49,261 bases of DNA, from positions 1 to 49,261 of the forward strand of contig JAZTWO010000025.1 of assembly GCA_045635885.1 (NCBI GenBank), written 5' to 3'. This stretch comes from RGIG4608 sp045635885 (GTDB taxonomy: Bacteria; Bacillota; Clostridia; Oscillospirales; CAG-272). The notes beneath the pieces are model-generated. The model did not search any database and was not told where the DNA came from. It saw only the letters and a program-made list of their open reading frames with translations. This document shows, piece by piece, positions 34,654 through 43,589 of the stretch; position 1 is the stretch's first letter, and each line of letters begins with the position of its first letter. Both the position numbers and the translations under genes were made by a program.

Positions 34654-36144
34654 ATGATTTGCAATTCAATTCAAACCTTGCTTAATTATGCAATTAAGAA
34701 CAATTTAATAACTGAAGATGACGTTATCGTTGCTCGCAATTCCATTTTGGATGCGCTCGATCTTGCCGATTGGGATGAAAATGTTATGGCAGATGAACTT
34801 GATAGCATTGAGGCAATTCTTGACCCGATTATCGACTATGCTTGCGAAAACGGAATAATTGCCGACACAACTAACTCCCGTGATTTGTTCGACACAAAAA
34901 TTATGGGGCTTCTTACCGCAATGCCAAGGGAAGTTATTGCCGAATTTAAGCTTAGATACGCCAATAATCCCAAGGATGCAACCGATTGGTACTATGAATA
35001 TAGTAAAAAGACCAATTACGTTCGTGCCGAGCGAATTGCAAAGGACCTTGTTTGGACTTATGATACTGATTATGGTACTTTGGATATTACTATTAATCGC
35101 TCCAAGCCCGAAAAAGACCCAAGGGATATTGCGGCTGCAAAATTGCAAAAGGCAAGCAGTTATCCCAAATGTCAGCTTTGCTCTGAAAATGCCGGCTTTG
35201 CAGGACACGCAAATCATCCTGCCCGACAGAATTTAAGACCTATTCCAATTGTGGTGAACAACGAAAAATGGGAGCTTCAATATTCGCCATATGGCTATTA
35301 TAACGAGCATTGTATCGTGTTCAATTCAAGGCATATTCCAATGAAGATTGACCACTCGGTTTTTCATAAATTGTTTGATATTGTTGACCAATTCCCACAT
35401 TATTTTGTTGGCTCAAATGCCGATTTGCCCATTGTTGGTGGCTCAATTTTGAGTCACGAGCATTTTCAAGGTGGAAGATACACCTTTGCTATGGAGAAGG
35501 CAGAAATTGAAAGGGAATTTAAAATTGATGCCTTTAGTAACGTTTTGGCGGGAATTGTTAAGTGGCCCATGTCAGTTATTCGTGTTTCTTCAAAAAATAG
35601 AGAGGAGCTTGCAGCTTGTTGCAATCACATTCTTGAAAATTGGAGAGCTTATACTGATGCAGATGCTTGTATTTTTGCAGAAACTGACGGTGTTCCTCAC
35701 AACACAATCACTCCAATCGCACGCAAAAACGGTGAAAACTACGTTTGCGACCTTGTACTTAGAAACAATCTCACAACTGATGAAAGACCCCTTGGACTTT
35801 ATCATCCCAATCCCGAGCTCCACCATATCAAAAAGGAGAATATCGGCTTGATTGAGGTTATGGGACTTGCAGTTTTGCCCGCAAGACTTGCAAATGAGAT
35901 TGTCGCTTTGGAAAAGGGAATGCTTGAGGGAGAAAATCTTGAAAATAATCCCCAAACCGCATCCCATGCCGCATGGGCAAAGGACGTGCTTACAAGACAC
36001 CCCGAATTCTCTAAAGAGAATGCAAGAAGCATTTTAGAGAATGAGATTGGTGAAGTATTCCGCCTTGTTTTGTGTGATGCCGGCGTGTTCAAGCGCAACG
36101 AAAACGGTCAACGTGCTTTTGATAGATTTGTATCGATTCTTTAA
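34654..36144 (+). CDS. galT: Galactose-1-phosphate uridylyltransferase, class II (Gram-positive type)
   Basis: Leloir pathway enzyme that moves UMP from UDP-glucose to galactose-1-phosphate. 496 residues from the ATG at 34654, which has GAAGGG 6 bases upstream; an in-frame ATG at 34633 overlaps the preceding gene. It matches the long Firmicutes class II form, not the 350-residue Escherichia coli class: N-terminal helical part, PKCQLCSENAGFAGHANHPA, SPYGYYNEHCIVFNSRHIPM, and the active-site region GGSILSHEHFQGG with the nucleophile His. Last gene of the GH2 block and followed by a terminator. No galK or galE is visible in this window, so the rest of the pathway must be elsewhere. Confidence 0.95.
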   Translation: MICNSIQTLLNYAIKNNLITEDDVIVARNSILDALDLADWDENVMADELDSIEAILDPIIDYACENGIIADTTNSRDLFDTKIMGLLTAMPREVIAEFKLRYANNPKDATDWYYEYSKKTNYVRAERIAKDLVWTYDTDYGTLDITINRSKPEKDPRDIAAAKLQKASSYPKCQLCSENAGFAGHANHPARQNLRPIPIVVNNEKWELQYSPYGYYNEHCIVFNSRHIPMKIDHSVFHKLFDIVDQFPHYFVGSNADLPIVGGSILSHEHFQGGRYTFAMEKAEIEREFKIDAFSNVLAGIVKWPMSVIRVSSKNREELAACCNHILENWRAYTDADACIFAETDGVPHNTITPIARKNGENYVCDLVLRNNLTTDERPLGLYHPNPELHHIKKENIGLIEVMGLAVLPARLANEIVALEKGMLEGENLENNPQTASHAAWAKDVLTRHPEFSKENARSILENEIGEVFRLVLCDAGVFKRNENGQRAFDRFVSIL

Positions 36145-36152
36145 TAAATTAG

Positions 36153-36179
36153 CCACCCATTAAAATTGGGTGGTTTTTT
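36153..36179 (+). terminator. Intrinsic terminator after galT
   Basis: 7-bp stem (36153-36159 with 36167-36173), then TTTTTT at 36174-36179. It lies 9 bases after the galT stop and closes the GH2 block. Confidence 0.9.
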
Positions 36180-36220
36180 GAAAAATATTATATTTTTTAT
36201 AGATAAATTCAAAAAATATA

Positions 36221-36249
36221 TTGAAAAAAATAAAATTTTATGATATAAT
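36221..36249 (+). promoter_or_regulatory. Sigma-A promoter for 6-phosphofructokinase
   Basis: -35 TTGAAA (36221-36226), 17-base spacer, -10 TATAAT (36244-36249), in an AT-rich stretch between the galT terminator and the phosphofructokinase gene. Confidence 0.75.
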
Positions 36250-36327
36250 ACAAAAAGATGCGGAAAAAACGCTGAAGATATAAAATTAATTAAATTGACT
36301 ATATAAGATAGTAGAATGGAGAAGAAC

Positions 36328-37455
36328 ATGTCTGAAATAAAAAGAATTGGTGTTTTGACCGGTGGCGGCGACTGCTCTGGTCTTAATGCAGTTGTAAGAG
36401 CTGTAACTCTTACTGCAATTAACAAATACGGTTGTGAAGTTATCGGCTTTAAAAAGGGTTATGCAGGTTTGTATGCAAACAATTATATGGAGCTCACAGC
36501 CGAAAATACAGCAAACATCTTGAATCAGGGTGGAACAATCCTTAAAAACTCAAATAAGGATAACCTTTTCAACTATGCTTACCGTGACGAAAACGGTAAT
36601 ATTCAGCACAAGGACGTTAGCGACGTTGCTGTTCAGAACCTTAAAAACCTTAACATCGATGCTCTTGTAGTTATCGGTGGTGACGGTACTCTTACAAGTG
36701 CTCGTGACTTTGCAAGAAAGGGTGTTAAGGTAATTGGTGTTCCCAAGACAATCGACAACGACGTTTCTTATGCAGATATCACATTCGGATTTACAACTGC
36801 TCTTGGCGTAATTTGCAATGCAGTTGACAGAGTTAGAACAACTGCTTTCTCACACGATAGAGTTCAGATTCTTGAAGTTATGGGTAGAAACTGCGGTTGG
36901 CTCGCACTTGAAGGCGGTCTTTCCGGCGGCGCAGATATTATTCTTTTGCCCGAAATTCCTTACGATATTAACAAGATTGTTGAAGTAATTAAGAACCGTG
37001 ATGCAAAGGGTCTTTACGATACAGTAATCGTTGTTTCTGAAGGTGCTAAGCCCAAGGATGGCGACGTTGTTATTAAGAAGATCGTTGCTGACAGTGCAGA
37101 CACAATTCGTCTTGGTGGCGTTGGCGACCAGCTTGCTACTCAGCTTGAAGCATTGCTTGGCGGTAAAGAAGTTCGTGCAACAAATATCGGTCATACACAG
37201 CGTGGCGGTGAAACTTGCCAGTATGACAGAAGTCTTTGCACAAAGCTTGGCTCACTTGCAGTTGATGCTCTTTTTGAGGGCAGAAGCGGTGAAATGGTTA
37301 CAATTTACAATGCAGTTCCTCAAACTGTTTCTCTTGAAAAGGTACTTGGAAGTGGTGCTACAGGTGAAACAAGTAAGGGTGGTAGCCACAACGTTGATCC
37401 CAACGGTTTCGTAGTTAAAACTGCTCGTAACACAGGTATTTCATTTGGTGACTAA
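36328..37455 (+). CDS. pfkA: 6-phosphofructokinase (PfkA family, mixed-substrate type)
   Basis: Glycolytic enzyme that phosphorylates fructose 6-phosphate; 375 residues. I use the ATG at 36328 with GGAG 6 bases upstream; the ATG at 36316 overlaps that site. Motifs: GVLTGGGDCSGLNAVVRA, VIGGDGTLTSA, GVPKTIDNDV, EVMGRNCGWLALEGG, and GHTQRGG near the C-terminus. GGDG (Gly where pyrophosphate enzymes have Asp) points to ATP, while PKTIDND (Lys where ATP enzymes have Gly) is a feature of pyrophosphate and group III enzymes. This Gly/Lys combination marks the mixed-substrate clade, so the phosphoryl donor cannot be told from sequence. Own promoter and terminator. It feeds sugars from the neighbouring locus into glycolysis, but it may simply be a housekeeping neighbour. 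Confidence 0.93.
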   Translation: MSEIKRIGVLTGGGDCSGLNAVVRAVTLTAINKYGCEVIGFKKGYAGLYANNYMELTAENTANILNQGGTILKNSNKDNLFNYAYRDENGNIQHKDVSDVAVQNLKNLNIDALVVIGGDGTLTSARDFARKGVKVIGVPKTIDNDVSYADITFGFTTALGVICNAVDRVRTTAFSHDRVQILEVMGRNCGWLALEGGLSGGADIILLPEIPYDINKIVEVIKNRDAKGLYDTVIVVSEGAKPKDGDVVIKKIVADSADTIRLGGVGDQLATQLEALLGGKEVRATNIGHTQRGGETCQYDRSLCTKLGSLAVDALFEGRSGEMVTIYNAVPQTVSLEKVLGSGATGETSKGGSHNVDPNGFVVKTARNTGISFGD

Positions 37456-37478
37456 TTAACTTAAAATATGATAAAAAA

Positions 37479-37508
37479 GAGCTTAACCTTTTCGGTTAAG
37501 CTCTTTTT
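37479..37508 (+). terminator. Intrinsic terminator after 6-phosphofructokinase
   Basis: 10-bp perfect stem (37479-37488 with 37494-37503, TTTTC loop), followed by TTTTT. An A-run also precedes the stem, so it could work in both directions. Confidence 0.93.
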
Positions 37509-37543
37509 GTTTATGCTAAACCGAGGGAGCGCCCGAAAATATT

Positions 37544-37840
37544 TTGTTAATTACTAAAATAGTTCTTTTATCATTTACTGTATTGTTTTTGGTGGCTGAA
37601 ATTTACATTGGAATTAAGGGATTGCGTGTTGCTAAAAAACCCAATTCATCCAGAGGCCATATTATTTGGGCAACTGTGCTTTTCGTGTTGACAATTGTGT
37701 CGCTTATCGAGCCCATTGTTGCTATTGTTACCAAAAGTGGAGCAGGCGATAACGTTGGCATGTTGTTGAACTTTTTGCTTGATGCAATTATCTATTTTGA
37801 ATACATTAGATGTGCAAAAGCAGTAGCAAACGGTAAATAA
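37544..37840 (+). CDS. Small membrane protein, unknown function
   Basis: 98 residues from a TTG start. It has three predicted membrane helices (about 3-25, 42-64 and 73-90) separated by a basic loop (RVAKKPNSSRG). A GAGGGAG lies about 14 bases upstream, slightly far. I do not recognise a family. It sits alone between the phosphofructokinase terminator and the hairpin at 37853, and no promoter was obvious. Codon use resembles its neighbours, which supports it being real. Confidence 0.6.
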   Translation: MLITKIVLLSFTVLFLVAEIYIGIKGLRVAKKPNSSRGHIIWATVLFVLTIVSLIEPIVAIVTKSGAGDNVGMLLNFLLDAIIYFEYIRCAKAVANGK

Positions 37841-37852
37841 AATAAACAAAAT

Positions 37853-37886
37853 AAATGACAGGTATTTTTTACCTGTCATTTTTTAT
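37853..37886. terminator. Bidirectional terminator between convergent genes
   Basis: 12-bp perfect stem (37853-37864 with 37870-37881, TTTTT loop) with an A-rich left flank and T-rich right flank, so it can end transcripts from both the small membrane protein gene (plus) and the AraC gene (minus). It overlaps the stop codon of the minus-strand gene. Confidence 0.9.
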
Positions 37887-38780
37887 TTGGTTTTTTTCTC
37901 TATAAGACATGGGCGGGGTGTGGTAAACACTTTCAAATGCTTTGCTAAGGTGTGAGGCATCATAAAATCCCGTTCGATAAGCAATTTCCGAAACGGAGAG
38001 GGAGGTGTTTTGAATCATAACGAGTGCTGCATCCAAACGAATTTTCGTTATATATGCGGCAGGGGACATTTTGCAAATTTCTTTAAATTTTTTAATGTAG
38101 GACGTGCGTGACATGTGGGCTATTTGCATTAATGTGTCAATTGTGATTTTTTCATAGTATCTTTCGTGAATGTAAGAAATCGATTCCATTAGGGCGTGTT
38201 CTTCACTTTGAGTCATATCGGAATTTGGATTGCTAAGCGCATAGGTGTTGCACAAAAGTCCTATTGATGCCATTGCCAAATTACTTCTTATAAGCGACTC
38301 GGTGGGGTCGCTATAATTTATATATCGGGCAATTTCAAAAAGAACGTTTAAGGTTGGGGTTAATTCTTCTTTTGAAAGGGTGAGGTGCAAGGGGGAGGTG
38401 GTTTTGCCTCGCATAAGGGGTTCTGCGCCAAAAAGCTTATAAAAAGCTGAAAGGTTTTGCAAATCCGCTATGTATTTATTCATAAAAGCGTCGCTTAAAA
38501 TAACGTGGAAAACGTCGAATCCCTCTCCACCAACATATCCGTGACTGATTTTGGGCGGAATAATAAAAACGTCGCCCTCGTTGGCATTTATTTTATTGTT
38601 GTTTATGTAATGAACACCACTGCCACGGCTTATGATATTGATTTCATAAAACTCCTGCTCGTGCATGCCAATGTCATAGTCATTCATCAAAAATGCGTGA
38701 ACAAGGTCTGATGAGTGGTTAAAAAAGTCTGCGTGTGTGTGATAATAATGCTCGTGATTTTTTAATTTATTCATTTCCAT
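37869..38780 (-). CDS. AraC-family transcriptional regulator
   Basis: 303 residues. The ATG at 38780 has AAGGGAG 7 bases upstream. The N-terminal cupin-like sensor domain has GSGVHYINNNKINANEGDVF and IIPPKISHGYVGGEG. The C-terminal 100 residues have both helix-turn-helix units: ITIDTLMQIAHMSRTSYIKK and VSEIAYRTGFYDASHLSKAF, ending YHTPPMSYREK. It is divergent from the GH95-like/non-catalytic lipoprotein pair, so it is expected to activate those two genes in response to a sugar. It is not a close copy of the AraC protein at 2326, so the two blocks are probably induced by different ligands. Confidence 0.9.
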   Translation of the reverse strand: MEMNKLKNHEHYYHTHADFFNHSSDLVHAFLMNDYDIGMHEQEFYEINIISRGSGVHYINNNKINANEGDVFIIPPKISHGYVGGEGFDVFHVILSDAFMNKYIADLQNLSAFYKLFGAEPLMRGKTTSPLHLTLSKEELTPTLNVLFEIARYINYSDPTESLIRSNLAMASIGLLCNTYALSNPNSDMTQSEEHALMESISYIHERYYEKITIDTLMQIAHMSRTSYIKKFKEICKMSPAAYITKIRLDAALVMIQNTSLSVSEIAYRTGFYDASHLSKAFESVYHTPPMSYREKNQIKNDR

Positions 38781-38822
38781 AAGGCGACTCCCTTTGTGAA
38801 TTTGTTGTAAAAATGACCTAAA

Positions 38823-38858
38823 AAATTGAACAAATTGAACAAAAACTTGTGATAAGTT
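38823..38858. promoter_or_regulatory. Candidate operator: 9-bp tandem repeat plus palindrome
   Basis: AAATTGAAC occurs twice head to tail at 38823-38831 and 38832-38840, and AACTTGTGATAAGTT (5-bp arms) lies at 38844-38858. The cluster is 44 to 79 bases upstream of the plus-strand -35 box and also in front of the divergent AraC gene. That is a reasonable site for autoregulation and activation. Function is inferred from position. Confidence 0.4.
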
Positions 38859-38901
38859 CTAAAAAGTGAACGATTTTACAAATAAATGTGTATATTTTAC
38901 A

Positions 38902-38930
38902 TTGATTATAACACAAATCAGTTATATAAT
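38902..38930 (+). promoter_or_regulatory. Promoter of the GH95-like gene
   Basis: -35 TTGATT (38902-38907), 17-base spacer, -10 TATAAT (38925-38930). The start codon lies 50 bases downstream, after GAAAGGAG. Confidence 0.65.
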
Positions 38931-38979
38931 CAAGATATAATCTATAAATATATCTATTAAATTTTGAAAGGAGATTTTT

Positions 38980-41900
38980 ATGGTGAAGCTTAAAAGGGTA
39001 GCAATAAGTGCTTTGTGCATTATTTTGCTATTATCAATGGTTGGTTGCCAATTAAGAAAACCGCAAAATAACGGTGGGGGTGTTAATATGAATGACTTAA
39101 AAGTTAATACAAACGAAATACCGTTGAAATTGTGGTATGACGAAGAAGCTCCGTTTATTAACGAGGGCTCTGAAAAGGCATCTATGATGGCGGGGCAGGA
39201 CATCGGTTGGCAAAACTGGTCATTACCCTTGGGCAACGGATTTGTTGGCGCAAACGTTTTTGGCAGAACAGAAACAGAGCGCATTCAAATCACAGAAAAG
39301 ACTCTTGCAAATCCTTGGCAGACGGTGAAAACCGTAAACGGTAGCACCTCTTATCCCGAGGTGGCAGGTCTTAACAACTTTTCTGAAACCTATCTTGATT
39401 TCGGACATAAATTCTCTGACGTTAGAAACTATAGTCGTGAGCTTGATTTGAGAAATGCAATTTCAAGCACAAGATATACATATGACGGCGCAACTTATAC
39501 AAGGGAATATTTTGTTTCATATCCCGACAACGTGCTTGTTATAAAACTTGACGCAATTGACGGTCCACTTTCATTCACACTTCGCCCAACAATTCCGTTT
39601 GAGCAAAGTTATATGGAAACCAAGGGTGACGGACTTTCAAAAACAGGCACTGTAACCTCAAGCATTGAATACGGAATCGGTTGCATTGAGCTTAGCGGCA
39701 CACTTGGATATTATGACGTTGACTTTGTGGGCTATTACAGAGTTTATACAACGGGTGGCACAATGGTTGCCGACACAGTTGAAAATACATATACCGACAA
39801 GGACGGAACACTTAAAACTGACATTGACGGTGTTATTCGAGTTGAAGACGCAACAAGTGCAATAATTGTTGCTACCTTTGGCACAGACTATGAATTGTGT
39901 GCAGAAAACTTTGAAAACGGTCAATATAGCCACAACAAGCAAACTGCAAAGACCGATCTTGACGACGCTCGTGCAAAGGTGCAGGATCAACTTTATTTGG
40001 TTACTGACGAAATCGACTCTATGAGCGTTGAGGAGGCGTATGATTATTTGAAATCAAGACATATTGCCGATTATGACGAATTGTTTGGCAGAGTTGACCT
40101 TGATTTGAATTGCAATGCAGAGGATTTGAATCTTACAACTGATAAGCTTCTTGAAAAATACAATTCGGGTGAACATAACTCTTATCTTGAAACACTTTTG
40201 TTCCAATACGGAAGATATTTGATTATCGCTTCTTCAAGAGAGGGCTCGCTTCCTGCAAACCTGCAAGGTGTTTGGAACTGCTATAACATTCCTGCTTGGA
40301 CAAGTGGATATTGGAGTAACATCAATATTCAGATGAACTATTGGCACGTATTTAGCACCAATCTTGCAGAAACGTTCATTCCATACGTTGATTACAATGC
40401 GGCATATATGAGTGTTGCGCAGCAAAATGCAAACAACGTTATTAACAAATATAATCCATCCGTTTCGGGAAATGACGGTGGAAACGGTTGGACAATGGGT
40501 ATAGCAGGAAATCCATTCTTTGTAAATCAAGACCGTTCTTGCGGAAACCTTGGTCTTTTGACACAGCTTTTTTATGAGTATTATCAATTTACTCGTGATG
40601 AAGAGGTGCTTAAGCTTGTTTATGACGTTTTGGTAGAGGCGGCTCGATTTGTTACTAAATGCGTTAAGGAATATGACGGACTTTATTTGGTTGAGTATTG
40701 CGACTCTCCCGAAATGTACGTTAACGGTTCTTGGTATTACACCACGGGAACAACCTATGCGCAGACGTTGGCTTATTTAAACAACTATGGCGCACTTGAA
40801 TGTGCAAAGGAGCTTGGAATTGACCTTAGTAACAGCGCACTTCTTACAAGTGAGGAATATTCCATTCTCAATACAATAATGGAGCAGCTTGACAAATACG
40901 ATCCAATTATCGTTGGTTTGTCAGGTCAGATTAAGGAATTTAGAGAAGAAGATTACTACGGTTCTCTTGGTAATCCCAATCACAGACATATTTCACAGCT
41001 TGTGGGCTTGTTCCCGGGCAATATTATCAATTCAAGCACGAATGCTTGGCTTGATGCGGCGCTTGTATCACTTGCAGGCAGAAATGAGGGCTTGACTGAT
41101 TATCCATACGGAACAACCGCCACAAATGAAGCGAGCATTGTTGCTTGGGCTTGGGCGCACAAGCAGGCACTTTATGCAAGAGCAGGAGAGGGCGATTTGG
41201 CTCAAGAAATGCTTGCAGGCAATCTTCGCAACTCAACTCTTCAAAATCTATTAATGGTTTGCGGAAAGATATTCCAAATTGAAGCAAGTAGCGGAACAAC
41301 TGCCGCAATTGCCGAAATGCTTCTTCAAAGTGATGAGGAATTTATTGAAATTCTTCCTGCAATTCCTACAAATTGGGAAAGCGGCGCATACACGGGCTTG
41401 GTTGCAAGAGGAAACACAGAGGTTAGTGTTTCTTGGAAGAACGGTGTTGCAGACAAGATTAACATTTCTCCCAAACTCGATGGCGAAATTGCAGTTAAAT
41501 ATCTAAGTTTTGCAAACGTAACAGTTTATAATTCAAAGGGCGAAAAGGTTGAATGCTCACTTTCTAAAGATAAGATTTTAACGTTCAACGCTTCTGCAGG
41601 CGAAACCTATTACATCACGGGCTTTGAAAAGATTGAAGTGCCTGCAAGTCCCACAAACTTCAGTTTCGAAAGAACATCTTATGCAGAATTCAAGCTCACT
41701 TGGAATACAGTAGCAGGTGCTGACAAATACAACGTTTACGTTGCATACGAAAGCGATGCTTCTTATACATTCCTTGGAAGTACAACAAGAAATACATTTG
41801 ATTTGCTTGTTGAAGAGGGAAAACAAAACGTTAGAAAGACTTTTGTTGTTACCGCAGTGAAAAACGGAGTTGAAAGCAAGCGTTCGCTTTGCTATTCAAA

Positions 41901-43518
41901 CCCCATTGAGCTTGACCTTGAGCTTTATTCAGCATCTTGGATAGTTGAAAATGGTAAGTTGATTGTAAATGTAAACGCAAATGATGCGGTAAAAACAACA
42001 CGTTTGTATTCTAAGAGTGCAGGCGGAACAAAATACGTTCTTGTTGCAGAGGCAGCGGGAAAAGGGATTGAATTTACTTACGATTCGTCAAAATCCTATG
42101 CTGTATCAGTAACGTCAAAGTTCTCGGGCGAAGAAAGTGAACTTATTGAGCTTACACTTAACAATAATGCAAGCAACATAATCAACGATAAGTCATTTAA
42201 TGAAAACGGAACGGTTGACCTTGAAAATATCTATTCGCTTGACGAATTGTTAATTTATCTTGATTCTGCCTTTGAGGGTGGAAGCTTAAAGGTTGAAAGA
42301 CTTTATCTTGGCGAATGGTTCACAGTTGTTGACCTTGCGTCGAGTGAAGCGGTTAATGCTTTACTTGTTGATGGTTGGCTTAAGATTGATTTTAACTCTC
42401 AAAAGGCGAATAAGATTAGAATTAGCACGGGTGCTGACGTTGAATTTGGCAACGTTATTTTGTCGGGCTCAAAGACAGATGAAGCTATTGAATATGAAAA
42501 CGCATTTAACGGAAAGGTATTTTCTCCGTCAATAAATGCCTCTGGCAATATGTATTCAAATGCCTATGGTTATCAAACAATTACCGACGGAATTATCTAT
42601 CAAGAGAGTGACGGAAGATATTCAAGCGCATTGAGAGGTGGTTTGGTAGAGGCGACTATCAATTTTGGCAAGGTTTATAACCTTAATGAATTGAAGGTTT
42701 ACCTTTACAAAGATGGAATTAGCAAATTCGGAACGGGATTTAAGGTTCAAGTGCTTTTCGACGGAAATTGGACAACGGTTATTAACTGCGAAAATGCAAG
42801 CGAGATTGAAAAATACTTGGTTAAGAACGCAGGCGGTGTTGGTGACTGGTTGATATTTGATTTGGGGGACGTTTACGCAAGTCAACTTAAGTTTACAATC
42901 CCAAGTCAAACCGATAGTGGTTGGACAACGTTTTATGAAATGGAATGCTTTGGCACTCCCTCAACAAAAATCGACCCAACGGGAGGCGAAGAGCCGCCAC
43001 AAGCCGAAAACGTTTTTGCAGGTAAGCAGTTTGTTCCCACTAACGAGGCAACATCCAACATTTTGGTTGCTTCTTGGTGGAAGGGCGGCGGATATGAAGC
43101 TCTTACCGACGGCAATAAGGCAGGCGAAGCCGCAGGCAGATTCTCAACTGTGATGGCAACAAGCGGTATGATGGACGCAACGCTTGACCTTGGTGGTAAG
43201 CATGAGCTTAACACACTTAGATTCTATCTTTACGACACTAAAGATAGCATTACCGAGGCGAAAAAGAAGGGAAGCGTTGGTAAGGACCTTTTAATTCAGG
43301 TATATGCAAATGGCGAATGGAAAACGGTTATCACTTGCTCTGATAACGCAGAGCTTTGCTCACATTTGGTTATCAATTCAGGGCTTAACAATGACTATCT
43401 TGAGTTCGACCTTGGCGGTATAGTTGCAGAAAAGGTTAGATTCTATATATCCGGCTCTGCCTCAGCAGACGGAACAACCTATCAAGAAATTGAATGCCTT
43501 GGCATCAAGGTAAAATAA
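38980..43518 (+). CDS. GH95-like glycoside hydrolase lipoprotein with FN3 and tandem discoidin/CBM32-like domains
   Basis: 1512-residue lipoprotein, lipobox Cys23, GAAAGGAG 6 bases upstream. The N-terminal beta-sandwich (about 50-310) has LPLGNGFVGANVFG and ITEKTLANPWQ, typical of GH95. The (alpha/alpha)6 barrel follows with LPANLQGVWNCYNIPAWTSG, the NIN pair Asn447/Asn449 in SNINIQMNYW, and Glu578 in CDSPEMY, matching the GH95 acid. However, where GH95 enzymes have FQIDGNFG, this protein reads FQIEASSG (Glu768), then TTAAIAEMLLQ as usual. After the barrel come an FN3-like domain (about 885-975), beta-rich linkers, and two C-terminal discoidin/CBM32-like domains (about 1180-1320 and 1345-1512). 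GH95 enzymes remove alpha-1,2-L-fucose or alpha-L-galactose. Specificity or mechanism may differ here. Confidence 0.85.
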   Translation: MVKLKRVAISALCIILLLSMVGCQLRKPQNNGGGVNMNDLKVNTNEIPLKLWYDEEAPFINEGSEKASMMAGQDIGWQNWSLPLGNGFVGANVFGRTETERIQITEKTLANPWQTVKTVNGSTSYPEVAGLNNFSETYLDFGHKFSDVRNYSRELDLRNAISSTRYTYDGATYTREYFVSYPDNVLVIKLDAIDGPLSFTLRPTIPFEQSYMETKGDGLSKTGTVTSSIEYGIGCIELSGTLGYYDVDFVGYYRVYTTGGTMVADTVENTYTDKDGTLKTDIDGVIRVEDATSAIIVATFGTDYELCAENFENGQYSHNKQTAKTDLDDARAKVQDQLYLVTDEIDSMSVEEAYDYLKSRHIADYDELFGRVDLDLNCNAEDLNLTTDKLLEKYNSGEHNSYLETLLFQYGRYLIIASSREGSLPANLQGVWNCYNIPAWTSGYWSNINIQMNYWHVFSTNLAETFIPYVDYNAAYMSVAQQNANNVINKYNPSVSGNDGGNGWTMGIAGNPFFVNQDRSCGNLGLLTQLFYEYYQFTRDEEVLKLVYDVLVEAARFVTKCVKEYDGLYLVEYCDSPEMYVNGSWYYTTGTTYAQTLAYLNNYGALECAKELGIDLSNSALLTSEEYSILNTIMEQLDKYDPIIVGLSGQIKEFREEDYYGSLGNPNHRHISQLVGLFPGNIINSSTNAWLDAALVSLAGRNEGLTDYPYGTTATNEASIVAWAWAHKQALYARAGEGDLAQEMLAGNLRNSTLQNLLMVCGKIFQIEASSGTTAAIAEMLLQSDEEFIEILPAIPTNWESGAYTGLVARGNTEVSVSWKNGVADKINISPKLDGEIAVKYLSFANVTVYNSKGEKVECSLSKDKILTFNASAGETYYITGFEKIEVPASPTNFSFERTSYAEFKLTWNTVAGADKYNVYVAYESDASYTFLGSTTRNTFDLLVEEGKQNVRKTFVVTAVKNGVESKRSLCYSNPIELDLELYSASWIVENGKLIVNVNANDAVKTTRLYSKSAGGTKYVLVAEAAGKGIEFTYDSSKSYAVSVTSKFSGEESELIELTLNNNASNIINDKSFNENGTVDLENIYSLDELLIYLDSAFEGGSLKVERLYLGEWFTVVDLASSEAVNALLVDGWLKIDFNSQKANKIRISTGADVEFGNVILSGSKTDEAIEYENAFNGKVFSPSINASGNMYSNAYGYQTITDGIIYQESDGRYSSALRGGLVEATINFGKVYNLNELKVYLYKDGISKFGTGFKVQVLFDGNWTTVINCENASEIEKYLVKNAGGVGDWLIFDLGDVYASQLKFTIPSQTDSGWTTFYEMECFGTPSTKIDPTGGEEPPQAENVFAGKQFVPTNEATSNILVASWWKGGGYEALTDGNKAGEAAGRFSTVMATSGMMDATLDLGGKHELNTLRFYLYDTKDSITEAKKKGSVGKDLLIQVYANGEWKTVITCSDNAELCSHLVINSGLNNDYLEFDLGGIVAEKVRFYISGSASADGTTYQEIECLGIKVK

Positions 43519-43532
43519 ATTAATAATAACAG

Positions 43533-43553
43533 GTTGGGGGAAAGCCCCCCCAA
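43533..43553 (+). other. Intercistronic GC-rich hairpin
   Basis: 8-bp stem (43533-43540 with 43546-43553) 14 bases after the GH95-like stop. No T-run follows. It resembles the hairpins at 21600 and 28302, each placed after a very large lipoprotein gene and before another gene on the same strand. Confidence 0.55.
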
Positions 43554-43589
43554 CTTGCTGATTATAAAATACAAAAAAGGAGAAATTTT

